DNA of 64,000 nt from Bathynomus jamesi (Eukaryota > Arthropoda > Malacostraca > Isopoda > Cirolanidae). Made by a program: the position numbers and the translations under genes. Location of the stretch: positions 1 through 64,000 of the forward strand of contig JAJOZX010005615.1 in NCBI GenBank assembly GCA_023014485.1. Direction: 5' to 3'. Below, one piece after another: positions 53,370 to 63,200 of the stretch (within the stretch, counting starts at the first letter, position 1; each line of letters starts with the position of its first letter). Under the pieces are notes generated by a model. That model did not search any database, was not told the DNA's origin, and saw only the letters and a program-made list of their open reading frames with translations.

Positions 53370-55670
53370 CTTTCTATCTTAGTCATTCTATTACCAAACC
53401 CACTCGAGTCTGCAGCTATGGCAATCGAATAACAGAATCTACGATTGATAATATATTTGTAAATAGCAATGCCCTTGCAAATTCTGGAATTATAACCACT
53501 AACATCAGTGATCATTTTCCTACTTACGCTATATTCAATAACATTGTTCAGATTGCGGACAAAACAACTATTTGATTACAGAATATTCTCAGAGGTTAAC
53601 AAAAGAAAATTTGTTGGGGCTGTAGAAAATACTCGACTTGACTGTGACGAACTTTTAAATGACCCAGATCATATGTTTCAGTTCTTCTATGACACCTTAT
53701 TCCATATTTTTAACAGTTTCGCCCAAAAGTGTCGTAAATCCATGGATCACTCCAGGAATTATCACGTCAATAAAGAACAGAGATAAATTATTCAAATTGC
53801 AATTGCAGAGCAGAATTCCTAAAATACAATATACTCAATACAGAAACAAATTAACTAAAATAATCAAAATTGCAAAATATAACTATTATAACAATCAATT
53901 TTCCAAAGATAAAGGAGACATGAAAAACACTTGGACAACCATAAACAATCTTCTCGGAAAACAAATTAAGAAAAATTTAATAGAGAAATTAAATGTTGGT
54001 AATAAAGAAATTACTGATGATACTGCTATTGCAGACTCTTTAAATGCACATTTTACTTCAATAGCGGATAAGCTTCGCTCACAATTAATAAATAATGATC
54101 ACTCACCTCTAGAATATATGCCACCCAGCCCACTAAATTTATTTTCTTTTGTTCCTGCTACCTCTACTGAGGTCCAGAATATTATTGGTAAATTAAAAAA
54201 TACAAAAAATAACATTCATAACATTCCTGTACCGACAGTATATTGAAACTTGTTAAAGATAAGATATCTGTAACTTTGGCTAAAATTATCAATCAAAGTA
54301 TTTCCAAAGGAATATTCCCATCAATGCTAAAAACTGGTTGTATAACACCCCTTTTTAAAGGAGGTGATCCTACACTAGCAACAAATTACAGACCGGTGTG
54401 TTCATTATCTGTGTTTTTGAAAAAATTGTAAAAAGTAGAATGCAGCGATATTTAAAATCCTACAATTTATTATCTCAAAATCAATATGGCTTCCGTAATA
54501 ATAAAACAACGGAAATGGCTATTTTAAATCTTATGGAAAATGTAAATATAGCTAAGGAGAACAAAGAAATGATGATATCAATATTTATGGATTTGAGTAA
54601 GGCGTTTGATGTAATAGACCATAATATTCTACTTAATAAATTATATTGTTACGGCTTTAAAGGAGCAATCATTGATTGGTTTAAAAGTTATTTGTCCAAT
54701 AGATATCATTTTGTATCAGTAAATAAGGTTTGCTCAACTAAAGCGCTTGTCAAACATGGTGTGCCACAGGGCTCAGTTCTGGGTCCACTGTTATTTTTAT
54801 TATATATAAATGACCTTCCACGTTCATCTGATATACTGAACTTCATAATGCAGATGATACAACTGTCTCTTTTTCTTGCAAAGATGTTAATGCAGCTAAG
54901 AATATATTTCATTCAGAATTCATCAGTGTAATGAAATGGTTGACCACCAATAAACTCTTCCTAAATACCAGTAAAACAAATTTCATGATTTTTACTAATA
55001 AACGAAATGTATATCTTGATGAACTTAATGTTAATGAAATCGCCATAAAGGAGTGTACTGCAACAAAATTTATTGGTGTAATGCTAATGACAATTTGCAA
55101 TGGAGTGATCATGTAAATTATATCGCGAAAAAGATTTCAAGGAGCGTTGCTATAATGTTTAAACTTAGAAATGTAGTCCCTAAACAAGTTTTATTGACTC
55201 TTTATCATACTCTTGTTCTTCCTTATATAACATACTGCACCCTTGTTTGGGGAAACTCCGCTAACAACGCATTAAATGGTATCTTTGTCATCCAAAAACG
55301 AGCAATAAGGTTATTATCTGATGCTGATTTCCTTGATCACTCTGGTGCATTATTTAAAGAGCTAAACCTACTAAAGTTCAACGATATAACCAAACTGGCA
55401 CATTTTATTTTTATTTACAAGTGTAGGAACAAAGTCATTAATTTGCATGGGTAAATAGATATTTTGTAACTCATCAAGAAATCCACTCGTATCAGACCAG
55501 AAATAGATCAAAGCTTGTTGTACCTGAATTTAGATTGTCTTCATCTCAAAAACTACCCATTTTCATTGGATTGAAACTTTGGAATGACTTGCATGCCGAT
55601 ATAAAAAATATTGTGAATGTAAATTTGTTTAAAACCAAGTTGAAATCCCGATTAATAATGGCATACTAAC
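53370..55670 (+). pseudogene. LINE endonuclease end and reverse transcriptase (copy 2)
   Basis: In order: SHSITKPTRVCSYGNRITES and ISDHFPTYAIF (end of APE endonuclease), RDKLFKLQLQSRIPKIQYTQ linker, LKTGCITPLFKGGDPTLATN and NYRPVCSLSVF-type fingers, NQYGFRNNKTTEMAILNLME, FMDLSKAFDVIDHNILLNKL (palm A), KHGVPQGSVLGPLLFLLYIN (palm B), thumb LPYITYCTLVWGNSANNAL and a last IGLKLWNDLH at 55570. Frame changes occur near 53570, 54242, 54420, 54850 (removing the catalytic FADD), 55090 and 55455. Inactive, but much better preserved than copy 1. Confidence 0.8.
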
Positions 55671-55895
55671 GAAACCTAGGATTACTGTCCACTAATATTG
55701 TTTAATATTGTCCATTAATATTGTTTAATATTGTAATACATGTTTTAACTATTAATAATACTTATTTACTTACTTATTTATTTATTATTATTAATTTATA
55801 ACAACTAGCTGCTTATTTTTAATGAGAACCCAGTAAAGCCTAAAGTTTAAGGGCCAAATTAAATAAAATAAATAGTCGAGCTTCACAATTAATTA

Positions 55896-56930
55896 CACTG
55901 CCCAACACCAATTTTGCTGATTTAATTCTAACACCTGTTTTTAGGTAACTTTGGTGTGCTGATTTAAAAAATCACCTTAGTTTTTGCCTATCACGTCAGG
56001 TTTTCGAGCAATCAAATACGGATATTTTGGAGATATCGCATTTTGGCAGGGTTATGCCCAATTTTTTTTCTTTTCAAAAAATAAGTTTTTACATACTCAG
56101 AATCAGCATGGAAAAGTAAACAATTGTGTAGGGAGTGAACTTTAATATACAATGGTAATATTGACACAAAGTGATTAAAAGTGTTTAAATAAGCAAAAAA
56201 TGAATCCATATTAAAGCAAGCACGGGACCAGTTTTCTTAACATTGTCTTTTTCTTGTTTTCTTACTTTTCAGTGCTGAAAAATTTTCTCTTATAGGACTG
56301 CCTAGAATGAGAGATGTCAAGACAATCTCTTTGCAGGCTCCAGCAGTAGTCAGCCATCATATGGGTATCCCATCTTCCTTGGTATCGTTCTTCCATCACT
56401 TTGATATCTTGGTGGAACCTTTCACCTTGCTCTTCACTAACATCACCAAGATTTTCTGGAAATTTATCCAGATGACTGTTGAGATAGTGAACTTTAATGC
56501 TCATGTTGCAACCCAACTGCTGAAAGTTTACAAGTAAATCCCTTACAAGATCTTTATAATTTTCAGACTTTTTGTTTCCTAGGAAGTTCTTAACTACTGC
56601 CACAAAAGCATTCCAAGCTCTTGCCTCCGTTTCGGTCATTGAGTTACTGAACTGCGTACATGTTGTACATGACCTTTAGATTTAATGCACAGATTTGCGT
56701 ATTCCGCAGATAAAATTTTAACAGCAAAACAGCTGTTAACAGGTCTCAAAAATCATCAATTTTGATAAGCGCCCTTCATGGATCACCCAAAATAGGCATA
56801 TTGCATTGCACGAAAACCTGATGTGATGGACAAAATCTAAGGTGATTTTTGAAATCAGCACATCAATATTATCCAGAAACAGGTCTTGGAATTAAATCAG
56901 CAGCAAAAACCTTTTTTTTGTTGGGCAGTG
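55896..56930 (-). mobile_element. Unclassified TIR element inside the LINE tail
   Basis: Ends CACTGCCCAACA and its inverse TGTTGGGCAGTG-type (56920-56930) open terminal repeats of about 130 bp that share TTTGCTGATTTAATTC, GTGCTGATTT and AATCACCTTAG. Apparent TTA flanks are visible, but the AT-rich target makes the duplication uncertain. It carries one gene fragment on the minus strand. Confidence 0.7.
56262..56660 (-). pseudogene. C-terminal part of an unnamed transposon-associated protein
   Basis: Reads TETEARAWNAFVAVVKNFLG, KVHYLNSHLDKFPENLGDVS, EEQGERFHQDIKVMEERYQG and RWDTHMMADYCWSLQRD, ending at TAG 56262. The frame is open for some codons before the ATG at 56639 (QFSNS), so it is the end of a longer protein. 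I recognise the SEEQGERFHQD-type segment as a family that recurs in arthropod genomes, but I know no function or name. Its place between long terminal repeats suggests a transposase or accessory protein. H and E/D residues in SHLDxFPENLG-DVSEEQGERFHQD could be catalytic; that is speculation. Confidence 0.55.
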
Positions 56931-57000
56931 TTATTCATGTCATTGTAAATTGAAAAAATTTATTTATTTTATTATTATTAATAAAGGTTATTCTATCTAT

Positions 57001-57115
57001 TATTATTGTTATTATTATTGCGAATATTAGATACACTATTTCTTCTTCTTCTTTTATTATAATTATTATTATTATTATTATTATTATTTATTATTATTAT
57101 TATTATTATTAGTAG
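57001..57115. repeat. (ATT)n microsatellite
   Basis: ATT/TTA repeats with a TTCTTCTTC interruption near 57040-57052. Confidence 0.9.
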
Positions 57116-57135
57116 TATAGCCGAAAAAGGGAGAG

Positions 57136-57250
57136 TGCAAGAATGTTGCAGGTTACTATGGGGGTTGTTGCAAAGGGGGGTGGGGTTGTTGCAAAGTGGG
57201 TTGTTGCAAAGGGGGTGGGGTTGTTGCAAATGGGGGTGGGGGGGAAACTT
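57136..57250. repeat. G-rich tandem repeat
   Basis: Units of GGGGTTGTTGCAAA(G/T) recur about five times with G-runs of 3 to 7. Long frames on either strand here come from the repeat. Confidence 0.8.
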
Positions 57251-57344
57251 GGAGGCGGCGTTATCCCCCAAGAGAAAGGAGGAGGAGGAGAGAAAGGAGG
57301 AGAGGTGTTCACCTGGCAGGAGCCAAGTGCACATTAAGACTTCA

Positions 57345-57715
57345 GCCGAGTTGGCGTTGTTTTATAGGCTCCTAATCAGCCAGTTGGCGTAAATGGCTTG
57401 AGTTGCCAGATACCGCGATACCATTGTATACATTATTATAGACTCCTAATCAGCCAGTTGGCTGTAATTGGTTGTCAGATACCTCTTTTTAGCAGTATTA
57501 TTGTATACATTATTATTATATACGCCTAATCAGCCAGTTGGCTGTAAATGAGTTGCCAGATAGCGCCATGTATTCCGAAGACAGAGTTGCCAGATACCAT
57601 TGTATACACTATTATAGACTCCTAATCAGCCAGTTGGCTTAGAAGGCTTAAATATTGCCAGATACCGCAATACCGTTGTATACATTATTATATTTCGAAT
57701 ACCGGTAGTGAAAGG
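57345..57715. repeat. Tandem repeat of about 85-100 bp, four units
   Basis: CCTAATCAGCCAGTTGGC starts units near 57369, 57446, 57527 and 57625; each continues with TTGCCAGATACC and ATTGTATACATTATTATA. It lies just left of the virus-like block and may be its flank. Confidence 0.8.
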
Positions 57716-57769
57716 CATAACAATAAACAACATTGCATCATTCTTTTTATTATAAATATATAGAAAATA

Positions 57770-58060
57770 AATATACATTTGAGGAATATGCGTATAACAG
57801 AAATATATACACACAATTATGGATATATATATAAAATAAAATATACATTTCAAATAAATATACACTTCAATAGAAATATGTACATAACAGTACAGGAGAA
57901 ATATACACACACACACAATTATGGTGATATATAAAATAAAATATACATTTCAAATAAATATACACTTCAATAGAAATATGTACATAACAGTACAGGAGAA
58001 ATATCACGCAAATAATATATATATAACACAAATCAATAGAAATATGCGTATAATCAGTAC
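57770..58060. repeat. Direct repeats of about 105 bp
   Basis: ACTTCAATAGAAATATGTAC and ACAGTACAGGAGAAATAT are present at about 57865 and 57963, with weaker copies near 57785 and 58035. This AT-rich block separates the tandem repeats from the last small ORF. AATAAA occurs on the minus strand and could serve as a poly(A) signal for that ORF. Confidence 0.7.
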
Positions 58061-58092
58061 AGGAGAAATGTCAAGCAAAATATATATACAAT

Positions 58093-58437
58093 TCACTTTT
58101 TTTTCAAAATACTAAACTCTGTCTTAATCGAGTTTACAATTACATCATTATTGCTCTGCATTACGCAGTATATGCGGCTTAATAATATTTCACCGCTTAA
58201 AGTATAGGGAAACCTGTATTCGATATGAAGGGCTTTCATATCGTTCAGTACTATTTTTGTTCCCACTTTACAACCGGTTGGTAAGTCATCTTTAAACACG
58301 TCTAGAATACAATCAAAACCACGCACAAAGAGTTCATCGTTAGCTACATTATTAAACACAAGTTTATAAGAACGCTTTTCCAATCGAGGGTTTATTTCTA
58401 CCGACTCGAGCTTTTCAATCGTGAACTCACTCAACAT
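58093..58437 (-). CDS. Small virus-like ORF 5, unknown function (114 aa)
   Basis: An ATG-started, uninterrupted frame (MLSEFTIEKLESVEINPRLE to FSILKKK) at the end of the minus-strand cluster. It overlaps the end of the previous ORF by 11 bases, the compact packing of virus genes. No signal peptide or membrane segment; mixed alpha/beta composition; lysine-rich end. I do not recognise the family. Codon use and G+C differ from the surrounding AT-rich repeats. Confidence 0.55.
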   Translation of the reverse strand: MLSEFTIEKLESVEINPRLEKRSYKLVFNNVANDELFVRGFDCILDVFKDDLPTGCKVGTKIVLNDMKALHIEYRFPYTLSGEILLSRIYCVMQSNNDVIVNSIKTEFSILKKK

Positions 58438-58696
58438 AGCGGCAATTGAAATAATCTTCTAAATCGTTACGACAACTGCGCGTTATATAAAGAAATAGTT
58501 CTTCAGGGTGAACGGTGTAGGTGAGCTCAGCCTTGTACCGATCAATTGCTTTGTACCAAAGTTCATGGTATTTCAAAGAGTCTAAACTTTTTAAATAAAC
58601 ATCCAGCACTAGACCATTCTCACCAGCCCTACACTCGGTAAACCCATCGAGCAGAGCGGTGTATGCGTATTCAAGTACTGTATCAAAATAAAGCAT
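58427..58696 (-). CDS. Small virus-like ORF 4, unknown function (89 aa)
   Basis: Opens MLYFDTVLEYAYTALLDGF at the ATG 58696 and ends DYFNCRYVE. Acidic and tyrosine-rich, predicted helical at its start. No family recognised. It ends 11 bases inside ORF 5, and starts 30 bases after ORF 3 stops, so the three are packed like a co-expressed set. Confidence 0.5.
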   Translation of the reverse strand: MLYFDTVLEYAYTALLDGFTECRAGENGLVLDVYLKSLDSLKYHELWYKAIDRYKAELTYTVHPEELFLYITRSCRNDLEDYFNCRYVE

Positions 58697-58725
58697 GTCC
58701 GTAACACGCGCGTCTAATATAGGTT

Positions 58726-59139
58726 TCAGTTTACGGAATCCGACGATTTCAACATTCTGTCGAGGATGAAACGGTTTCGCGTAGGAATAAGAGCGTTATT
58801 ATCAGAAGCATTCTTCCACATCAGCCGTATATCAATGCACGGCCGATCGTTATTTATACACAACGTAAATACAACGGCGTATGAGGGTGCGTCACTAATC
58901 TGCTCTCTTCTTGTACCTACGTTAGCAGGTATTTTATAACGATCTTCACTCCACTTCTCAACTATCACAAAGATTCTATTCATCTCCTCGATACTTAAAT
59001 AAACCCGTTTGTTTGTCGGTCTACATTCCGTTTCCAGTACATAGCTAATGGTACCGGAATTACGCCTGAACACGCGCAACGATTTCGTCACGGACACATC
59101 GTACGAGGCGTTGAGAATGCTGCTCAAAGGAAGTTCCAT
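58726..59139 (-). CDS. Small virus-like ORF 3, possible nucleic-acid-binding protein
   Basis: The frame is open from 59172, and two ATGs (59172 and 59139, the latter giving MELPLSSILNASYDVSVTKS) are possible; the second looks more natural but this is a guess. The end reads CIDIRLMWKNASDNN and LIPTRNRFILDRML, which distantly recalls the D-I-R-x-x-W...PT-x-x-G pattern of PC4-type single-strand-binding domains. This resemblance is weak and unproven. No lesion in the frame. Confidence 0.5.
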   Translation of the reverse strand: MELPLSSILNASYDVSVTKSLRVFRRNSGTISYVLETECRPTNKRVYLSIEEMNRIFVIVEKWSEDRYKIPANVGTRREQISDAPSYAVVFTLCINNDRPCIDIRLMWKNASDNNALIPTRNRFILDRMLKSSDSVN

Positions 59140-59350
59140 CGTATTCGAAGAGCGCACGTCCACTCGGCTCAAGCTCTGAGATAACTATGAGCCGTGTGAG
59201 GCACGCAGGTAGGCAGGAATGGTTCGACGAGTGGCTGACTCGATAATACGTGAATGGGCTTGTTCCGCGAGTCGAATTGTTGTACCGGTACAAGAATATC
59301 ACTACCAGCCTACGCACCAGACAGTTTGGATAAGAACTAGGAACATTTTA

Positions 59351-59539
59351 CTAAACATCTCCACACTCCGGCGCACTATTTGAGAGGAACATATGTTCAT
59401 ATTTTTCCTTTCTGCCCATCAAACGATACTCGTCTCTAAACTCTGTTAAAAATTCACGCAGGGCACTAGCCACAACCTCACTACGAACCTCATCATGATA
59501 TACGTTAATATAGTGATAAAAATACTTAAGATTGTCCAT
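59351..59539 (-). CDS. Small virus-like ORF 2, unknown function (about 62 aa)
   Basis: Uninterrupted frame; the ATG at 59539 (MDNLKYFYHYINVYHDEVRS) is likelier than the one at 59554. It ends LSNSAPECGDV. Short, acidic, mostly helical. No family recognised. It lies between ORFs 1 and 3 on the same strand, separated by 33 bases from ORF 1, which supports it being real. Confidence 0.45.
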   Translation of the reverse strand: MDNLKYFYHYINVYHDEVRSEVVASALREFLTEFRDEYRLMGRKEKYEHMFLSNSAPECGDV

Positions 59540-59572
59540 GATCACGAGATTCACATTTCCAGTCGTAGGGTA

Positions 59573-59941
59573 TTAGTAATCGACATGGTGTAGCATGACG
59601 TAATACCGCTTGTCACACCACCCATCAGCAAGACTCATTATCCATACCTGCTGCTTCTCTTCTGCACGCGTTGTTTCTTTTACTTCACGGTGTATGTGAG
59701 ACTTTATAAAGTTTAGCTCTGCAGTATACTTCAGCACATCGTCTGTGCAACGAAAGCCTTCAACGGTCTCACCAGAACATCCGTAGAGTATTTGTACATC
59801 TTGGAACTTCGCACAATCCAATGTGTTTTTAAAAGAGGCATAGGAGGGATGAATAGGAAGTTTTTCGGTATCAACCACATCCTGGTACTTTACTGAATAC
59901 CATTTCGTAAACGTTGTACAAGCAATATTAAAGGTAGCCAT
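59573..59941 (-). CDS. Small virus-like ORF 1, unknown function (about 122 aa)
   Basis: The ATG at 59941 (MATFNIACTTFTKWYSVKYQ) is preferred over the upstream one at 59968, which lies in a local duplication of GAATACACGTCTGATCT. It ends YYVMLHHVDY. Contains several Cys and Trp residues without a spacing that I recognise. First of the small genes after the polymerase. A poly(A) signal for the polymerase (AATAAA on the minus strand near 60136-60145) and a (CA)n tract separate them. Confidence 0.5.
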   Translation of the reverse strand: MATFNIACTTFTKWYSVKYQDVVDTEKLPIHPSYASFKNTLDCAKFQDVQILYGCSGETVEGFRCTDDVLKYTAELNFIKSHIHREVKETTRAEEKQQVWIMSLADGWCDKRYYVMLHHVDY

Positions 59942-60059
59942 TTGAATACACGTCTGATCTGAATACACGTCTGATCTCTCGGGCTTACTGCGGTCGACTG
60001 ACCACGCAGGGACTCCCAGATAGTAGCATGACTCACGGTGTTACAGTGGGCGGAGCTTA

Positions 60060-60071
60060 GAACTTTCACCT

Positions 60072-60102
<31 letters not shown>

Positions 60103-60112
60103 CAAAGGAGAA
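60060..60112. repeat. (CA)n microsatellite between polymerase and small ORFs
   Basis: ACACAC runs with AAACAC interruptions; followed by an AATAAA-containing inter-gene region to 60270. Confidence 0.85.
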
Positions 60113-60273
60113 AGTGAAACGCTATTTGAAACATGATTTATTTAATAAACGAGATATTCAAGTTATATATATTTACAAATACGATTTAATAAACGAGATA
60201 TTAAAGTTTTATATATATATATATATATTTACAAATAGATACGATTATATACAAGACGTGTGAGTTAGAAGCA

Positions 60274-63200
60274 TCATTGGTATCCAAAGGGTACGGTATC
60301 ATAGGTACCAGGTAACTGGTAACGTTTCCTATAGGTGTTACGGCACACCATCCTACCCCTAAGTTCCTTCACGCCTCCCAGCTTCTGCGCCCGAAAATTG
60401 TGGGTGCCTACAATTAGTTGGTGAGGTTGTTCATCCAAACATACTAGATCCTTCAACGAATCAAAGTTAACAACCTCCCGATTCGCATGGTTGAGCGTAA
60501 TACCCTTTGCCTTCACGATATATTTCATTTCATCCCCCACCCTGACCCGTACCCCATAAGTCTTAGGTCCTGTTGAGGCAAAAGAGTCGGCGTATGCGTT
60601 GTCCCCATACTCATCCTTGATCTCATCAGTGAGCTCGCCGAGGAACTCCCCAATAGTGGGCATGTATTCACCCTCCCTCTCTGTGAATATCACGCTATCT
60701 GTATCGGCATACAATACTCTCCGCCCAAGAGAATGCATTAGACCCCAAAGGTTTATACGGGCGTAGGCTGTTGTGAAGCTGGCCACAGGTATGTTTGTAA
60801 CCCTTGAGGTATCTGTGGCAAATTCAGTGTTGTTGTACTTTATTACGTAAGTATTACCTACATTTACGATCTCCATGACCTCTTTATCGGGGCATTGGCA
60901 TAATCCCAGACATCGCTATAACTTTGTGCCAAATGAATGCTCCCTCTGCCGGTATTCTGCGCAAATTTTCCCCATAGACTGTTTAGACACAATTTTGCAC
61001 TAAAGCGCTTGCCAGGATTCTTTACAATTTGGACACGATCAAGTTGTATACCTTCGCGGTCGCGGTAACGTTGAATATAGGCAGACTTTTCATCTTCGGT
61101 ATCAACTCCTCGCGGATGCCCTGATGCCTCAACCTTATCCTTCAAAAAGGTGTTTATATATGGTGTGAAAAGGTTGGGTAGCTTCTGAAACCTCCACACC
61201 TCATGTATCTTCAGTATTCTATAACCATGGCGCACGGCTAGGGCCAACTCAGGACTTGTATATACGCCCTGATCTTACGCTGGTGGGGTATATGGTTACA
61301 TTCGCCGTTATCCTCTTCCGCGCACTTCACGCACAGGGGAAACATGAGCTTGTCGTCGATAACGACAGGTAAGATCGGCATCCATAAATTGCGTGAGGGG
61401 AGTACGTCTACGAAAGAGATCCCAAAGTAACGATCATTCAAATTTTTGAAAATTCATTGATGGATGGTAGGCTAGGCCCCACCAGTTTCTCAGGAGTGCC
61501 CACGGGGTACGGATTGCTCTTCATCACGTATGGGTATAAAGAACAGAAATCGTAGTAATGGAGCTTCACGCCCTCCGTAGGTGGGAAGTATAGTCTGAAA
61601 GGATTTGTACGTTCTCCAAACAAGCTATCACCACATTTGAGAGGATCCAGCACCATTGAACGCTTGATCGCTTTTATTTCCTAACGATACACCTCGTCTG
61701 TCTCCATCCGTGCATCATATTCATGCTCCCACAAGACTTTGTGAGTGAACTGTGATCCTATAAGTTGATCGCGGGTGCGGATCGATGCAAGACAGTCGGC
61801 AGGAGACCTACCGTTGATATCTCCGGTGACTCCGCACTCAGGACGGGGCATCCATGCCACCAGCAACCGTTAAAGGAGTACACAGTCTTCACACCAGTGA
61901 CACGGTTTTCACTTAACCATCAACCCAAAAAACACGTCCATTAATCTTAATGGGTACTTCACCCGTGTTGCGGGCGTGCTTTATGTATACACCTGTCTGT
62001 TGCTGTAGGTGTATGAGCCAGTAAATATCCTTGTGCCCGTAACTGCGGGGATTGTTTCGGTGAATAATGGCTAAGGTGTCTTTCGGCATGAAGTTATTCT
62101 TGAACACCGTAAAACATAATGATGCGATGGTGGTTGCGACTTGCAGTGGATCGCATTTGAAACGGGCTATGTACATCCTTCTAAAGGCCTGGAAACATAC
62201 TCTAAGCACGCGCACATCATTCACGCAATAACGCTCACATTCATCAGCTATATTATAAGGGTTACTTTCATTAAAACTGTCGTAGTATCGATCAAAGTCT
62301 TCACGTTCATCCATGCAGTCAAAATAATGTTTGGGGGGTGGTGGGCCTACGTAGTTTAAAGTCTCGGTGGTGAGGAAAGTGTATGGGAAGTATCCTTTGG
62401 AAACTTCAGCTGCTACTCCCATCACCTTGGGTAGCTTTGCTAATTTACAAGGTGTGAATAATAAAGTATCTTTAAATTGTACATTGCCTCTTATCTGCAT
62501 CTGTATTAATTTGTTGCCTCTTTTCAATGGATCACCTGTAAATATCTCAGAGGATTCGTGTTCAAGCAACTCCTTATAAAGGAACTGCGTGTCAAACTTT
62601 GCCCCGTTATGGGCGAGAATATACACAGTCATTTTTTTGAACTTGTCGGCTAACTTGACAATATAGGACACAAATAGTTTCACAGGACTATCGCTGACAT
62701 TCGTTTTAAAAACGTTTGTCCGTTTACCACATTTTGGGCACTCGTCACATTCGATATCCATACACTCATCACAGATAGTCTGGCTCACAAGTAAATGTGG
62801 AATTACCTCTTTGGTTTCAGCGTTCGTATATGTTTCTATATCGTAGTATACAGTTATACAGGGGTTATTTTTAGGCTTAGCATCTTTCATATAACATACA
62901 TGCTTTACTCCATCCGCCTTATATTCCTCCTGGCATGTAGGACAGTGAATTACGTCACACTTGTGCTTAAATTTTCCCCAATTATCCATTGTGTGAAACA
63001 TACCACATTCACAGATTCTCATTTTCCTGCACGTGCAATTGATTTATGGAAATCAAAACAGCTATTATTGAAAAATGTGCGTCTACACACATCACAGTCT
63101 CTCTTCTCAGCTTCAACTACACGGCTTTCACATTTGGTGCTTTTACACTGCTCACATACCATGTGACATTCTTTACAATGTCTCACTATATCATCCGCAA

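Larger units (their letters stand above)
53340..57000 (+). mobile_element. LINE copy 2, CR1-group, cut by a TIR element
   Basis: Starts with the end of the endonuclease region, runs through a reverse transcriptase to 55460-55670, then a 3-prime untranslated part (55680-55895) that is interrupted by 55896-56930 and resumes at 56931, ending in AATAAAGGTTATTCTATCT at 56998. The detached tail at 41447-41645 shows what the uninterrupted end looks like. Confidence 0.8.

Noticed and set aside
56993..57392. Frames on both strands over ATT and G-rich repeats
   Set aside because: Low-complexity translation only.
59060..59317. Additional minus-strand frame of 85 codons between small ORFs 2 and 3
   Set aside because: It overlaps ORF 3 in another phase, is arginine/serine rich and would break the compact order; I judge it a shadow, though a small gene before 59172 cannot be excluded.
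57905..60112. CRISPR-like spaced repeats
   Set aside because: Repeats are tandem or microsatellite with no unique spacers of constant length, in a eukaryotic context.
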